From NCBI GenBank assembly GCA_037349105.1, contig JAYJMM010000017.1, positions 558,001-622,000 of the forward strand: a DNA stretch of 64,000 nucleotides. The letters are read 5' to 3'. This DNA is from Limnomonas spitsbergensis. Its lineage: Eukaryota > Chlorophyta > Chlorophyceae > Chlamydomonadales. Positions within the stretch are counted from its first letter, which is position 1; each line of letters starts with the position of its first letter. The notes beneath the pieces were generated by a model. It was not told the origin of the DNA. It searched no databases and saw nothing but the letters and a program-made list of their open reading frames with translations. The translations under genes and the position numbers were made by a program. Below, one piece after another: positions 22,301-34,000 of the stretch.

Positions 22301-25300
22301 TTTTTCATAGACACATGGACATAAACTACCCTCCATTTCTGGCTACCGGCGTTGACCATCGATAAAGTCTTTTAACGCATCTTTCTCCTCCCCTGAACAA
22401 CGTTACTCTTGAGGAAAGATATTTGATTCTGCCGTACGGTACCTCATCTTATTTGTTTCTCATACTTCAAGCAATACCTTCTCTCCTTAACACCCTGATG
22501 CAGCAGAGGAGACCCCCAGGTAACCCTGCGAATTAAATTGGGGCCCCAGACACGCTTGAGAGAAACAGCGGCCCTAAGGGTACCCGAGCAATCCCAATGT
22601 TTCTTTTAAGACGTGATACGCTTTACAGAAACAGAAGTACCTAACACCCGATCCCTCTTCGCCACTGTCCAAAGAAAGACATTGGCGCACAACACCGCGA
22701 ACAGCTTAGGGTTGCACAAACCTGCGGGTGGCGTCGCGGCAGCAGGGATCCCCATCGCGGAGTTGGCGATCCTGGCTATGCGACCGTCCGGCAGCCTGAC
22801 CAACTGATAGCCGGCGACAGCCTGCGGGAACGGTGAGGGCTGGCTCATAGACGGCGGCGGGGAAGGCTGCTGCTGCTGCTGCTGTTGCGGCGGCGGAACG
22901 TCATCTGGTGGCAGGGTATATAACACCATCCTTCCGTCCGGCAGCCTCAAGTACATCGGCTGCTTGTGCTGCCTCTGTGCACCAAGCAGGTCAGGAGCCA
23001 GGAGGAAGGCTGGTCCCGCAGGCCCAGGCTGCATTCCAAGCTGGCCCAGCTGCTGCTGCACAGGAAGCGGGGAGCGGGGAGCGGCGAGCAGGGCCGCAGG
23101 CAGCGGCTGCGGTTGCTGCTGCTGCTGCTCGGAGAACCTGCGAACCGGCATGTATGGCCCATGGGGGCCGCCGTTGTTTAACCAGCTGCGCTCGCTGCCG
23201 CCGCCGTCCTCAGACGGGGCCCGGATGTTTGCGGCGGCGGCCGCGGGCCAAGGCCTTCCTCCGCTCGGGGCCGGCTCGCTCACATCCCTGCTGTCGCCCG
23301 AAAAGGATTGCCCCAAAGGCTGCTGCTGCTGCTGGTGCGCGTGAGGGCCTTCGCTCGGCCGCTGCCAGGAGGACAGCGTCGGGCAGGACAACAGTGGCAA
23401 CCTGCCGCCTGACGCCGGAGGCAGACCGCCGAAGGACAGCGTTGGCTGTGGGCCTGGTGCGGCGGGCAGCCGGCCACTGGATAGGGGCATCAATCTGGCG
23501 CTGGAAAGGGGGGTGAACCTGTCGCGCTGTCCCTGCCCATTATCCAGGGCGGACTGAATGAAGGTGGACAGAGCAAACAGCCAGGGCTGGCTCGGCCTGC
23601 AAAACGTGCTCCGCAAGCCTGTGGGTGCAGGGTTAGGGTTCCAGTTTCAGATTTGCTAGTCTCCTGACGCCTGCAGCGGAAGGGTTTTGGGGTCCAAGTT
23701 GAAGGATAGAGGGTCTGGGATTCAGGGTTAAGGTTGTATTAGGCTCCTGAACCCTGATGAGTGCAGTTGAAGGGCTGGTATATAGGGTAAACAGCTTTAG
23801 GTTATAGTAAGGCTTAGGGTTTAGGATCCTGAATCCTGATGAGTACTGTGGCATTTTACTGCTGCTGAACATACCTTGCAACGGTACTGAACACACTATC
23901 CATCCCCTCACCTCTCGTCATCACCCGGGGCATGTAACCCGAGGGGAACATCGACACGGGACGATACCGATGTCGCCCAGGGCCGCGCGGAGGGATGACC
24001 GCGCCGCCGTCCCCGCTGCTATCCTCCTCCTCCTCCTCCTCCTCCACAGAGGCGGAGAAGCTGTTGAAGGATTTCCCCCCGCTGCTCCGCCTCAATCCCT
24101 CCTCCTCCTCGTCCTCCTCCTCCTCCGAGGAGGAAGAAGGAGCATCGGCACGGTCCACGCTGCCGCCCACACCGCCGTTGCCCCCAACGCCGCTGCCACC
24201 GGCGTCGCTGCCCGCTCCGCGTGGCCGCTTCTGGCCGGAGGTTGCGTGGCCTCCTCCGTCGCCGCGCCCGGCCGCTGTCTGCAACCCCGTCGGCTTGGGC
24301 CAGCGGCCCCGGCCGCGGCCGCCCCGCGAACGACCCCACGCCCTGCGGGTCCCCCTTGTCTTGGGCTGGCTCACCTCCAGCAGCACAGGTCCAGCCTGCC
24401 CCCCTCGTCCGGCGCCGAACGCACCCCCCCGTGAGAAGCGTCCAGATCCTCGCCCGAAAATCCGGCGCACGCCCCGTGCCTTGGGCACTGAATTGTGATC
24501 CAGCCGCCACGCTGCCTGACCCTTTTTGCTGCCGTCCACGGACGTCAGAAGGTCGTGGAGGTGCGTCCCTAAGACACTGCTGTCCTCAAGCAGAAGGCTG
24601 CCCACCCCATCATGCACACGCGCTTTGTTGTCCAGCTGGTCGATTGCGTCCCCCAAGACGCCGGTCTGTTGCAGCGCCTTCGACAGGCCACCTAACCGCC
24701 CTAGCCGCGGTCCGGGCGGCGGCGGCGGCGGGAGGGGCCGAGAGTCGGCCAGATACGCCGCCCGCTGCATCATCAGCCATGCGCTCGACGGCTGCTCGTG
24801 CTGCGCCGCCAGCTGACGCAACATCCCGGCTGCTTTGAGCCGCACATCGGGTTCGAAAGGCCCCGACAGAAAATCCTCCTGGCTACCTTCTGCAACTTCG
24901 CCAACGGCAGAAGCAGCTCCTTCGGGGCTGCGGCTGCTGACGGCAGAGGCGTCGGCGGCGGCCGCCGCCGCCGCCTCTGCCGCGACCACGGCCGCGGCGC
25001 GCGCCAGCGCGGCCACAGCTGCATCGGGGAGGGCTCGTTCGGCGAGCACTTGACTATGAGGCAGGGGCTTCCTCAAAGCCGTTGCTAAAGAGGTCTGCCG
25101 AGCTCTCTGCAGAATGGCTGCGATGTGAATGGACGTGCCTGCTGTGGCCCGTTGAGGAGCTCCCCCTGCCCGCTTGCGAGAGGAGCGGCCGCTCGCCGCG
25201 GCATGCGCAGCGGGAGCGCCCCCTGAGGGGGACTCCCCGTCTACGGCAAGCTCGGCTGACAGCTCCTCGCCTGAACCCCGTAGCCGCTTGTTCGGAAACG

Positions 25301-27296
25301 CTGCGCTGACCGCCGCAACTCCGCCGGATGTGTTGCTGGCGGAGGGCTGTGCGTGCTCGAGCGGACTAGCGGCTCGCACAATCCCGGGCGCCCCCTCGTT
25401 CTGAACACCCTCCATCGGCGCCACACAGCTCGGAAATGTGCGTGAAGTGGTGGCTTGCGTGTCAGGTTCTTCACTAGACAGCTCGCCCATAGGCCGTACC
25501 GCTCTGCTGCGCCTTACTGCTTCAGTAAATGCACCCGCTACCGCAGAGGCCGCCGGTCCAGGGCTAGCTCCTGGTCCCCCCTCGTTCAAATCAGCCGTGG
25601 CAGCTGCAGCCGCAGCCACAGCTACTGCCCCGGCGTCAGCCCGCGCTCCCGCTGACGTGGCAGCCATGCCTCTCCCGCCGCCGCTGCTGGTGCTCAGCGT
25701 CAGTGGTCCTCCGTAGCTCCGCACCTTGATCGAGCCTTGGGCCTCATACGGAGAGTGAGGCGGCAGAGAAGCGGCTGCCGCCGCCGCTGCGGCGGCAGCC
25801 AACCGGGCGGCCATCGCAGCATCGTGGCTGCACTTCACATCCGGCTGAGGCCAGCCAGCTGCTTTGTCGTCGGACGGCAGTGCCGCTGAATCCTTGCTTC
25901 CTCCCGGGGTGGCAGCAGGTGAGGTGTCAAGGATATCTCCTGAACCTGCGGGCCGCGGAGGAGACCCCTCTCCCTCGGCGCCTGCAGCCATCAACCCCAG
26001 GCGGAGTGTACGAGCCACTTTCAAAGGCGCCTCTGTCGACTGCTTTTCCTCAGGCTGGTTCTCCCTGCACGGATCCGCGTCGGATTTTGTATCCTCGGGT
26101 TGCGTCTCCCCTGGCTTATTCTGCTCAAGCTGGTTCTCCTCGGGCCGTGCTGCTGATTCCGCCTGCAAGGCTTCAGCAGTTCCTTCAAGGGGAACAGGCT
26201 GCTCGACAGATGTGCCAGCGGAAGCCTTAGCGGGGATGGAGGGAGCCGTTTTCTCAGCTGAAGCCTTGGCGGAAGTGCTGGAGGGACCGGTCTTCTCCGC
26301 TGCAGGCTTAACGGAGGAGGAGGGAGAGACCCGCTCAGCCGAAGCCATAGCGGATATGGAGGGCGAGATCTTCTCGGCTGAAGAATTGGTGGAGGTGGAG
26401 GGTGCGGTCTTCTCAGCTGAAACCTTAATCGAGTGAGCAGTCTTCTCAGAAAGGGAGGTATTGGTCTTTTCAGCTGAAGCCTTAGCGGGGACGGAGGGGG
26501 AAGTCTTCTCAGCTGAAACCTTAGAAGAAGGAGAGGGAGTGACCTTCTCAGCCGAAACCTTGGCGGAGGTGGAGGGAGCGACCTTCTCAGCCGAAGCCTT
26601 GGCGGAAGGGGAGGGAGAAATCTTCTCAGCCAAAGACTTAACGGAAGTGGAGGGCGCCATCTTCTCAGCTGAAGCCCTGGAGGACGTGGAGGGACTCGCT
26701 TTCTCAGCTGACTTCACAGAGGTGGAGGGAGAGACTTTCTCATCCGAAGCCTTCATTGAGGGAGCGATCTTTTCAGCTGAAGCCTGAGCGGGGATGGAGG
26801 GGGAAGTCTTCACAGCGGAACCCTTAGAAGAAGGAGAGGGAGCCACCTTCTCAGCCGAAGCCCTGGCGGAAGGGGAGGGACCAGTCTTCTCAGCCGAAGA
26901 TTCAACAAAGGGGGAGGGCAAGATCTTCTCAGCTGAAGCCTTGGCGGAGGTGGAGGGAGAGATCTTCTCAGCTGAACCCTTAGCAGAAGGGGAGGGCAAG
27001 ATTTTCTCCGCTGAAGCCTTGACAGAAGGGGAGGGAGAGACCCTCTCAGCCAAAGCCTTGGCGGAAAGGGAGGGAGCCATCTTCTCCGCCAAAACCTTCT
27101 TGGTGGTGTAGGGAGCCATCTTGTCAGCTGATGCCTTGGCGGAGGTGGACGGAGCCATCTTCTCAACATAAATCTTGGCCGAAGTGGAGGGAACGCTCTG
27201 GTCGGCTGCCATGGGAGAGCTTGAGGGATTTGCAGTGACAGACGTGTCCCTACAGTCAGGGCCAGAGAATGAAATGCTCAGCCATTCATGATCCAT
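16301..27296 (-). CDS. Large Q-rich protein with LPDGR motifs and a PSxSAKASAEK array
   Basis: Exon 1 (27296-23912) starts at ATG with an in-frame stop just upstream and ends phase 1 (AGA G|GTGAGG). Exon 2 is 23618-22722, phase 1 at both ends. Exon 3 is 19746-17455 and exon 4 is 17275-16301 (TGA). Exons 2 and 3 join in frame only through a small exon; 20067-19991 (77 nt) fits phase and has both splice sites, but is tentative. Residues about 30-360 are roughly 25 13-residue units like SPSTSAKASAEKI; then Ala-rich, RG-rich (RGGRGRGR) and acidic Ser/Glu stretches. Exons 2-3 are Gln-rich and carry seven copies of a motif like VRLPDGRIAxI. The C-terminus has GLNLAH repeats. Low complexity plus RG boxes suggests a nuclear or RNA-associated role, but no family is recognised. 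It could be two genes if the small exon is wrong. Confidence 0.6.
19747..21530 (-). repeat. 133-bp array and relatives copying an acceptor and exon start
   Basis: Eight near-identical 133-bp units run from 20245 to about 21310 (each starting ttaagggtttagtgttgagg on the + strand), with diverged copies on both sides (19800-20200, 21310-21530). On the minus strand each has a pyrimidine tract, (c/t)cag and then atggaacccaaccagtgatgatggcgcc. The real exon 3 start is ttcctttcag|atggcgcccgggccgatcctgatggcacc, so the unit is a copy of that junction. Reading frames within the units are incidental. Confidence 0.8.
21695..21724. repeat. ATC/GAT trinucleotide microsatellite
   Basis: About nine consecutive atc triplets inside the exon 2-exon 3 intron of the Q-rich gene. 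A similar gat run lies at 29718-29742. Confidence 0.85.
21868..22130. repeat. 22-bp minisatellite, about 11 copies
   Basis: The unit agcattggaagggagtgactgt is repeated with occasional ggaggg additions. The word aagggagtgactggatcacctgcatg at its right end matches the pyrimidine tract region of the 133-bp unit. It is probably a secondary array grown from one decayed acceptor copy. Confidence 0.8.
23619..23911 (-). other. Intron with two diverged direct repeats
   Basis: The intron between exons 1 and 2 of the Q-rich gene contains two copies of aggctcctgaaccctgatgagt / aggatcctgaatcctgatgagt (about 23740 and 23825) and several agggttagggtt-like words. The words are not in a regular telomeric array. 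Confidence 0.5.
26230..27200 (-). repeat. Coding 39-bp array (13-residue PSxSAKASAEK units)
   Basis: About 25 in-frame units encode (A/S/G)PS.SAKASAEK(M/I/V/T). Identity is much higher in protein than in DNA, and lengths vary only in whole codons, consistent with selection to keep the frame. The Lys and Ser/Thr-Pro positions recur regularly, which suits a phosphorylated, disordered, positively charged spacer. Function unknown. Confidence 0.8.
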
Positions 27297-27334
27297 TGGC
27301 TACTCCCTAGTGGCGTCGCAACCAGTGTTTCTCT

Positions 27335-27500
27335 TTTTGGCTGCAAGGCCGCCTTGGACAGGCCTCGTGGCAATCCCAAGGCCGCCAAAGGCCCGATGGG
27401 GACCAAAGCTAAACCGGCCTAGTGGTGGCCCCCCATGAGCATGGTTGGCCACTTGCGGGCCTTCGGCCAGAGGCTAGACAGTAGCTGACAGGTAGCTGAG
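27335..27500. repeat. Dispersed SINE- or MITE-like repeat, copy
   Basis: ggccgccaaaggcccgatgg ggaccaaagctaaaccggcctagtggtggcc...cacttgcgggccttcggcc parallels 37390-37550 (ggccgccaaacacccaacta ggaccaacctggaccggcctaaagtggtggcc...ggggcctacggcc). The family is described under the findings. It lies just upstream of the Q-rich gene start. Confidence 0.5.
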
Positions 27501-28063
27501 ACACAAAATCAGAAACACTGGAGGCGGGGCGGGCCGAGGGGTGGCTCACCCCCTTGCGGTGCGTAAAACACGAGGAAAAACGTTTTATGTAACACGGGAA
27601 AAACAAGAGGGGGACTTTTATTGTACATGGGGAAACACGGGGGGAAACGTGTATTGTACATGCAACATGGTACGCAAAGTTGGGGGCATGCTTGGCTCTC
27701 TTGCTCCACTCCTAATTTGGAAGAGTCTTGAGGTACACAATAGTCACAATCTGACCAAGGGCCAGCAAGGTTGGGGAAGACAGCCCGGATGCTTGGGCCG
27801 GTCAAAGCTGGGGGCAGGGGTTTGCTCCCTTCCTCCACTCCTGGGTTTTAGAGAACTTGAGGTACACGTCAATTACAACCTGACCAACAGGGCTTGGGGC
27901 AGAAACCCCGGATGCTTGGGCCGGTCAAAGCTGGGGGCAGGGGTTTGCTCCCTTCCTCCACCCTTTTTTTTATAGGGCTTGAAGTGCACATGGGTTATAA
28001 CCTGACCAGCAGGGCTTAGGGCAGAAACCCCGGATGTTTTGGCTGGTCAAAGCTCGGTCACAA

Positions 28064-31000
28064 TCAGTGGAAGCCGCCCGGTAGCCACCCAAAGGTGGTG
28101 TGGTGCTCGCAAAAATGAGCACTCCCCTTCATCTGCTCATCTGCCAAGCTTCTCCACATAGTTTTCAAGTTTACTCGCCTCAACCAGGATGTGGGCATAG
28201 GAGGCCTTGCATCTTGCGAGCGAGACTCGGAACCCAGCATGTGCACCACCTTATCCAAGGTCATGCCTGAAAAACACGGATCACAATGAGAAAGTGTGAA
28301 CACAGGGAAGTAAGACAGTGCATGGAACCCAGCATTTGCACCACCTTGTCTAAGATCATGCCTGAAAAACACGGATCACAATGAGAAAGTGTGAACACAG
28401 GGAAGTAAGACAGTGCATGGAACCCAGCATTTGCACCACCTTGTCTAAGATCATGCCTGAAAAACACGGATCACAATGAGAAAGTGTGAACACAGGGAAG
28501 TAAGACAGTGCATGGAACCCAGCATGTGCACCACCTTATCCAAGGTCATGCCTGAAAAACACGGATCACAATGAGAAAGTGTGAACACAGGGAAGTAAGA
28601 CAGTGCATGGAACCCAGCATGTGCACCACCTTGTCTAAGATCATGCCTGAAAAACACGGATCACAATGAGAAAGTGTGAACACAGGGAAGTAAGACAGTG
28701 CATGGAACCCAGCATGTGCACCACCTTATCCAAGGTCATGCCTGAAAAACACGGATCACAATGAGAAAGTGTGAACACAGGGAAGTAAGACAGTGCATGG
28801 AACCCAGCATGTGCACCACCTTATCCAAGGTCATGCCTGAAAAACACGGATCACAATGAGAAAGTGTGAACACAGGGAAGTAAGACAGTGCATGGAACCC
28901 AGCATGTGCACCACCTTGTCTAAGATCATGTCTGAAAAAATACAGGGACCAAACAAAAATGAGAAAGTGTGAAAACAGGGAAGTATGATGACAGTGCATG
29001 GAACCTAGCATGTGCACCACCTTATCCAAGATCATGCCTAAAAGACGCAGGGAAAATTGGGGACGTGTGAACACAATGGAGTATGACAGTGTATGGCCCT
29101 CTGACATGAAGGGCATAAACCAAGGCCATGCCTACAAGTACAGAAAAACGAGAACAAGTGAGAAACGTGTAGATACAGGTGGACTTTAACAGTGTGTGGC
29201 CCTCTGACAAGAAGGGCGTAAACCCCAGGCCATGCCTGCAAATCATGAAGGAAACGGGGGAAGTGTGGACATGAGACAGCTTGGAAAGTGTGGACGCAAG
29301 GCAGCGTAACAGTTTCCCCCCTACCAGATACTGTGACCCACTGACCCAGGCCCTTCACAGCCTATGCAATGCAGCGTTTCGCCCCCCAACCAGATGCTAC
29401 CAGATTCGCCCCCCTACCAGATACCGTGACCCACTAACCCAGGCCCTTCACAGCCTATGCAATGCAGCGTTTCGCCCCCCACCAAGATGCTACCAGATTC
29501 GCCCCCCTACCAGTTGCCGTGACCCACTAACCCAGGCCCTCGACAGGGCCAACGGGCGGCCGCAAGTGGGCCTATAGGAACCCAATCTTGACTAGCCTAC
29601 GGTCGGCGGCCTGAGCAGTAGGCTTTTTGCTGCACCCCGCCCCCACAGTCGCAGGCCCTGATGCAGCTGGATTGTAGCTAAAGCCCACTTAATAAACAGA
29701 GGTGTCCATCACCACAGGATGATGATGATGATGATGATGATGATTGCGATGATGATTCACATTGGTGGCCAGAGATGCAGAAACTGAACGAACTGGAAGT
29801 CCACCATTTTCTGGCAGGCACTGACATGACATGATAGGACACCAAATAACATGCGTGCAGAGAAGTATGTCATAGCTGCGGGTCGCTGCTGGAGCGGGTC
29901 CCCTGCGGGTCCAGCTGGTCCCTGTTAAAGTTACCTTGCAGCAAGGCAGCCTCTTCTGTGTAGTTGCCGATCGGTAGATTCGTGATGGCATTGGTGAGGC
30001 CAGCTATGGAAATGAGCGCCCTGTCGTAGGCGCGGGCTGCAGCCACTTCCTGGAAGAGGTGTGGAAGAGGTATGAAGTGTGTGTGGAAATGAGCGCCCTA
30101 TTGTAGGCGCGGGCTGCAGCCAGTTCCTGCAAGAGGTGTGGAGGATGTGTGGAAGAGGTGTGGGGGAGGTTTGGAGGGTGTGTAGAAATGAGGGCCTTGT
30201 CATAGGCGTGAGCTGCAGCCAGCTCCTGGAAGAGGTGTGGATGTACAAGGCACAGAAGTGGCGATCAGTAATAGATGCACAGCCGTCCCTACGTACTGGG
30301 TATACCCTGCATAGTTCTACCCTACCTTACCCTACCCCTACCCTGCAATCCTGCATACACCTGCCCTACCCTCCCGGGCTAAAAAAACGACCCAAATTTA
30401 ATTCTTGCGGGCCTCGGCGGACCCCACTCACCTTAACGGAAGTATGATTTACATTTTAATTTGAAGGATTCAAAAACTAGAGGTTTTGTTAAAAGATGAT
30501 GCTGATAGTGGCAAACCCCCTTCCGCCAACCCCAGTAAAATTGGAGGTTTCACTGGTTTTATGGCAACTGTCTATCAGGCAGTCAACTGCTTCCCTCAGT
30601 CAATGGCAGCCATTGGAACCAACAAAGGAAGCTGTGCTTCCATGGAGGCCACGGGAGCAGTTGCTTCTGTTGTTGCTGTTTTGGTGTTACAGCAGCTACG
30701 AAACCACCCAACAGCCTTTTTTGAAAGGGCCAGGCAGACAAGCTGTTAGCACAGCTTGGGGCAGATAGGCCGCCGCGTCTGCGCCAGCTCCCAAGGACAA
30801 AGAGCATGGAGACGGAGACGAGATTTCAGTCCGAGAACACAGCGTCAGCTCACCTCTGGAAATTCGCCCAACACAACCATCGCATCTCCGTCGTGGATCT
30901 GGGGGGTGCGTAAATAGGCACAGACTGTCATTCAAGCGATCAACAAGAGAGAAAAGGTTGAGACACATGGGAGAACAGCTGCCGCAGCCAAAATAGCTGA

Positions 31001-34000
31001 GGTGGCTGAGGAAAGGAGAGCAGCGGAAGCAACGAGGGGAGCGGAGGAGGAGGAGAAGTGGAGGGCAGCTGAGAGCAGCTGCTCTCAGTTATGCAGGACG
31101 AGCAGCAGCTGAGAAGCAGCAATGAGGAGAGCGGAGTAGGATGAGGAGTAGCTGCGAGCAGCTGAGGCAGCAATGAGGAAAGCGGCGGAGGACGAGAAGT
31201 AGCTGCGAGCAGCTGAGGCAGCAATGAGAGCCGAGAGAGTGACGGCAGGGAGTGCAGCTGCCACAAAGAGCAATACAAAACCAGCATGGCCAACAATTAG
31301 CATGGCACACAATCAGCATGTCCAGCAATCAGCATGGCACACAATCAGCATGTCCAGCAATCAGCATGGCCCACAATCAGCATGTCCAGCAATCAGCATG
31401 GCCCACAATCAGCATGTCCAGCAATCAGCATGGCACACAATCAGCATGTCCAGCAATCAGCATGGCCCACAATCAGCATGTCCAGCAATCAGCATGGCAC
31501 ACAATCAGCATGGCACACAATCAGCATGTCCAACAATCAACATGTCCAACAATCAACACTTCAAAAATATCAACAAGGGTGTGTGGGGGGAGGGGCGTGG
31601 ATAGGCACTGACTGTCATTCAAGCAATCAAGAAGTCCAGCGAAGTGATGCCAGCGTGTCCAACAATCAACACATCCAAAAACATCAACAAAGGCCCAGCA
31701 GAGATATTTTCTTTTTGCATTGCGTGCATGTGAGGATGTATGCATGCCATGGTGCCGACGTGTCAAGAATCAACCCTGCCGATTTTTGTGTGTTTAGTGC
31801 GCACCAGACCCACTTTGCAAGGCTGTTGGGCCACCATCCCTGGGCTGCTGGGGACCAAGCCTTGAACCGAGGCTTGCTTGTTCACCAGGCCAGCCAGGCC
31901 ATGGCCGTGATGCAGCTCAATTGCAGCTGAAGCACCCCCAAAACACCGCGAAACAAAACTACAGATAGCGACCCCTCTTGCATCTCCCCTCACAAGATTC
32001 ACTGCCTTGGTTATACCTCTTCGCTCCGACAGGTGCCTCCAATGTAGGGGATCAACAGGTCAGGCACTTTTTGTGAATGCCATTCCCTTCAGACACCCCT
32101 AAGCATTGCACAGAAGACCTGGCAGCAACAACCCCTAAGCAGGTTTCTTCGGGTACCCCTCTCTGACAGACCTCCCACAGATCGCCAAGGGAAGGAACCC
32201 TCAGGCATGGGTCCAGCTCAACCCCATGGACGCAGCCCTGCCGTATACCACAACTTATTTAGTGTGCTCCAGCTACCATAAATGTGCATCACAACCTTTG
32301 GCCCGAGATGCTTGGTGCAGCAAGCTCTGCTACTCATGCCACCAGCCGTAGGCCTGATAAAGGTTTTGTCCCAACTCTCCTAGGGGTGGCCATCAGGCAG
32401 CCCCCCAAGGACATTCTGCCGGATTAAAAAATTAATCACTGCCATGTACGTTAGCCTTTTTGAGGTCAACCCCTCATCCCCTGCCATGCAAGCATGGCCA
32501 ACCCTGGGCACGACCCTCCTCCATCCTTCCATGCCATGCATGCAGCCCCCTGGCCTTGTCACACCCCATACTCCCTGGCATGCAAGCATTCCCTGACCTC
32601 TATACAACCTTCCTCCCTCCTGGCCATGCATGCTGACCCTAATCAGCTACGCCAACAAAGACAAAAATGCGGGTTGTGTTCCTGCCAGGTCTTTTGTGCA
32701 GCAACAATCCCCGCATCAAACTCTCCTTATCGACATCCCGAAAAGGACGCTACGAAATTGTATCGAAGGTGCAACAAGCGAGCTGTCTACCGCTTCTCGC
32801 ACCTGCGCTCGCCAGCAGCCTCCCATACATCCACTCGACGACGACGGTGTCCAAGTCACCCCCTGTATGTCATGCATGTCAGACGGGTGTCGAGTGAATG
32901 CGTTGCTCATGTTATCGCTAGCGAGAGTAGGCCGTATAAAGTGTGTCCGTGGGTCCGTCCACGAAGTAGCCGTGTAAAGCTTCGGTCGCTGTCGCAGTCC
33001 ATAGACTATGTCGCTGACGGTAATCAAATTCTGATTTTGTTCATAGAATGGGTCCAGTGTCGGGGACGCCTTCAGAAGTCCGTCTCGCCAGGAGAAAACT
33101 GGCATGGAAGTACCGGTAATAATTGATACAGATACTTTGGCATGCCAGTGCTGCATTACTGCTCCTTGCTGAATAGACACGATTGACGACCGTACGTGCG
33201 GAATACAATAGACAGGGGGGCATAATGCACCATGCTGATGACGCTGCCCATGCATGCATGGCTGATGATTCTGTCGTGCATGGTGCATGAGAGATTCGAA
33301 CCAGGCTCGTCGATGAACCATGATTTAGCAGGCTGGAATGGAAGTAATGATGGACGGTCGGCTATGCATAGCGCTGTGTGCACGTGGGCGCTGGCGTTTT
33401 CACCTCGTGGTCCCGATTGACATGTCGTCGTCGAGTGAGAACGTCACTACAGCTTTTCCCAGCGAGATCCGTCCGATCACTTCGTCTGCATGCCCACATG
33501 CTTACCGGTACAAAGACATGGACAATGTGGGAATGTTCGCTTAGTCCCGGGCGTGTCACTGACCTTGTAAGAGCAGCTGATCCTGTTGTCGTTAGGCAGT
33601 GAAGCAGGGGAAACATGTGTTTGCTGAAGGTTAGACATAAGTTCGCGTCCGTCGTCGAGCATGTCATGTAGGCAGCTCGGCGTAAGGCGATATGGGCATT
33701 GCGGTACGAGTATTTTTTAATGCCACCAGTATGCGCGTCCTTCCTCGCAGCGCGGCGGCCCCAATAGCTGTGGACACTCGGAGGAAATCACTTCACAGTC
33801 AAGTGCAGAAATGCTCGGATCGCCCAAGTATAATGTGGATGTGCGTCAATGCCAACATTGCACAGATGGCCACGGTCGTCTAAGAATAAGAGCAACGTCA
33901 ATAGTTCATTCTCCCCACCATGCGCGCATGTAGACATGTATGACCAATCATCCCCAGCAAGCCGTCCCCGCTGTACATGGGGAAGGACAGGAGCAGTTGT

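Noticed and set aside
28236..29045. 95-bp array as a CRISPR or satellite DNA
   Set aside because: No spacers; units contain the terminal exon start of the AP2 gene.
33290..33310. Minus-strand GGTTCGAATC as a tRNA B box
   Set aside because: No flanking cloverleaf stems could be drawn.
32716..33321. 201-codon minus frame containing VYGLRQRPKL, which hints at an AP2/ERF start
   Set aside because: The Trp is four residues too far from the Gly and no donor in the right phase follows; the 34063-34121 segment fits the AP2 spacing better.
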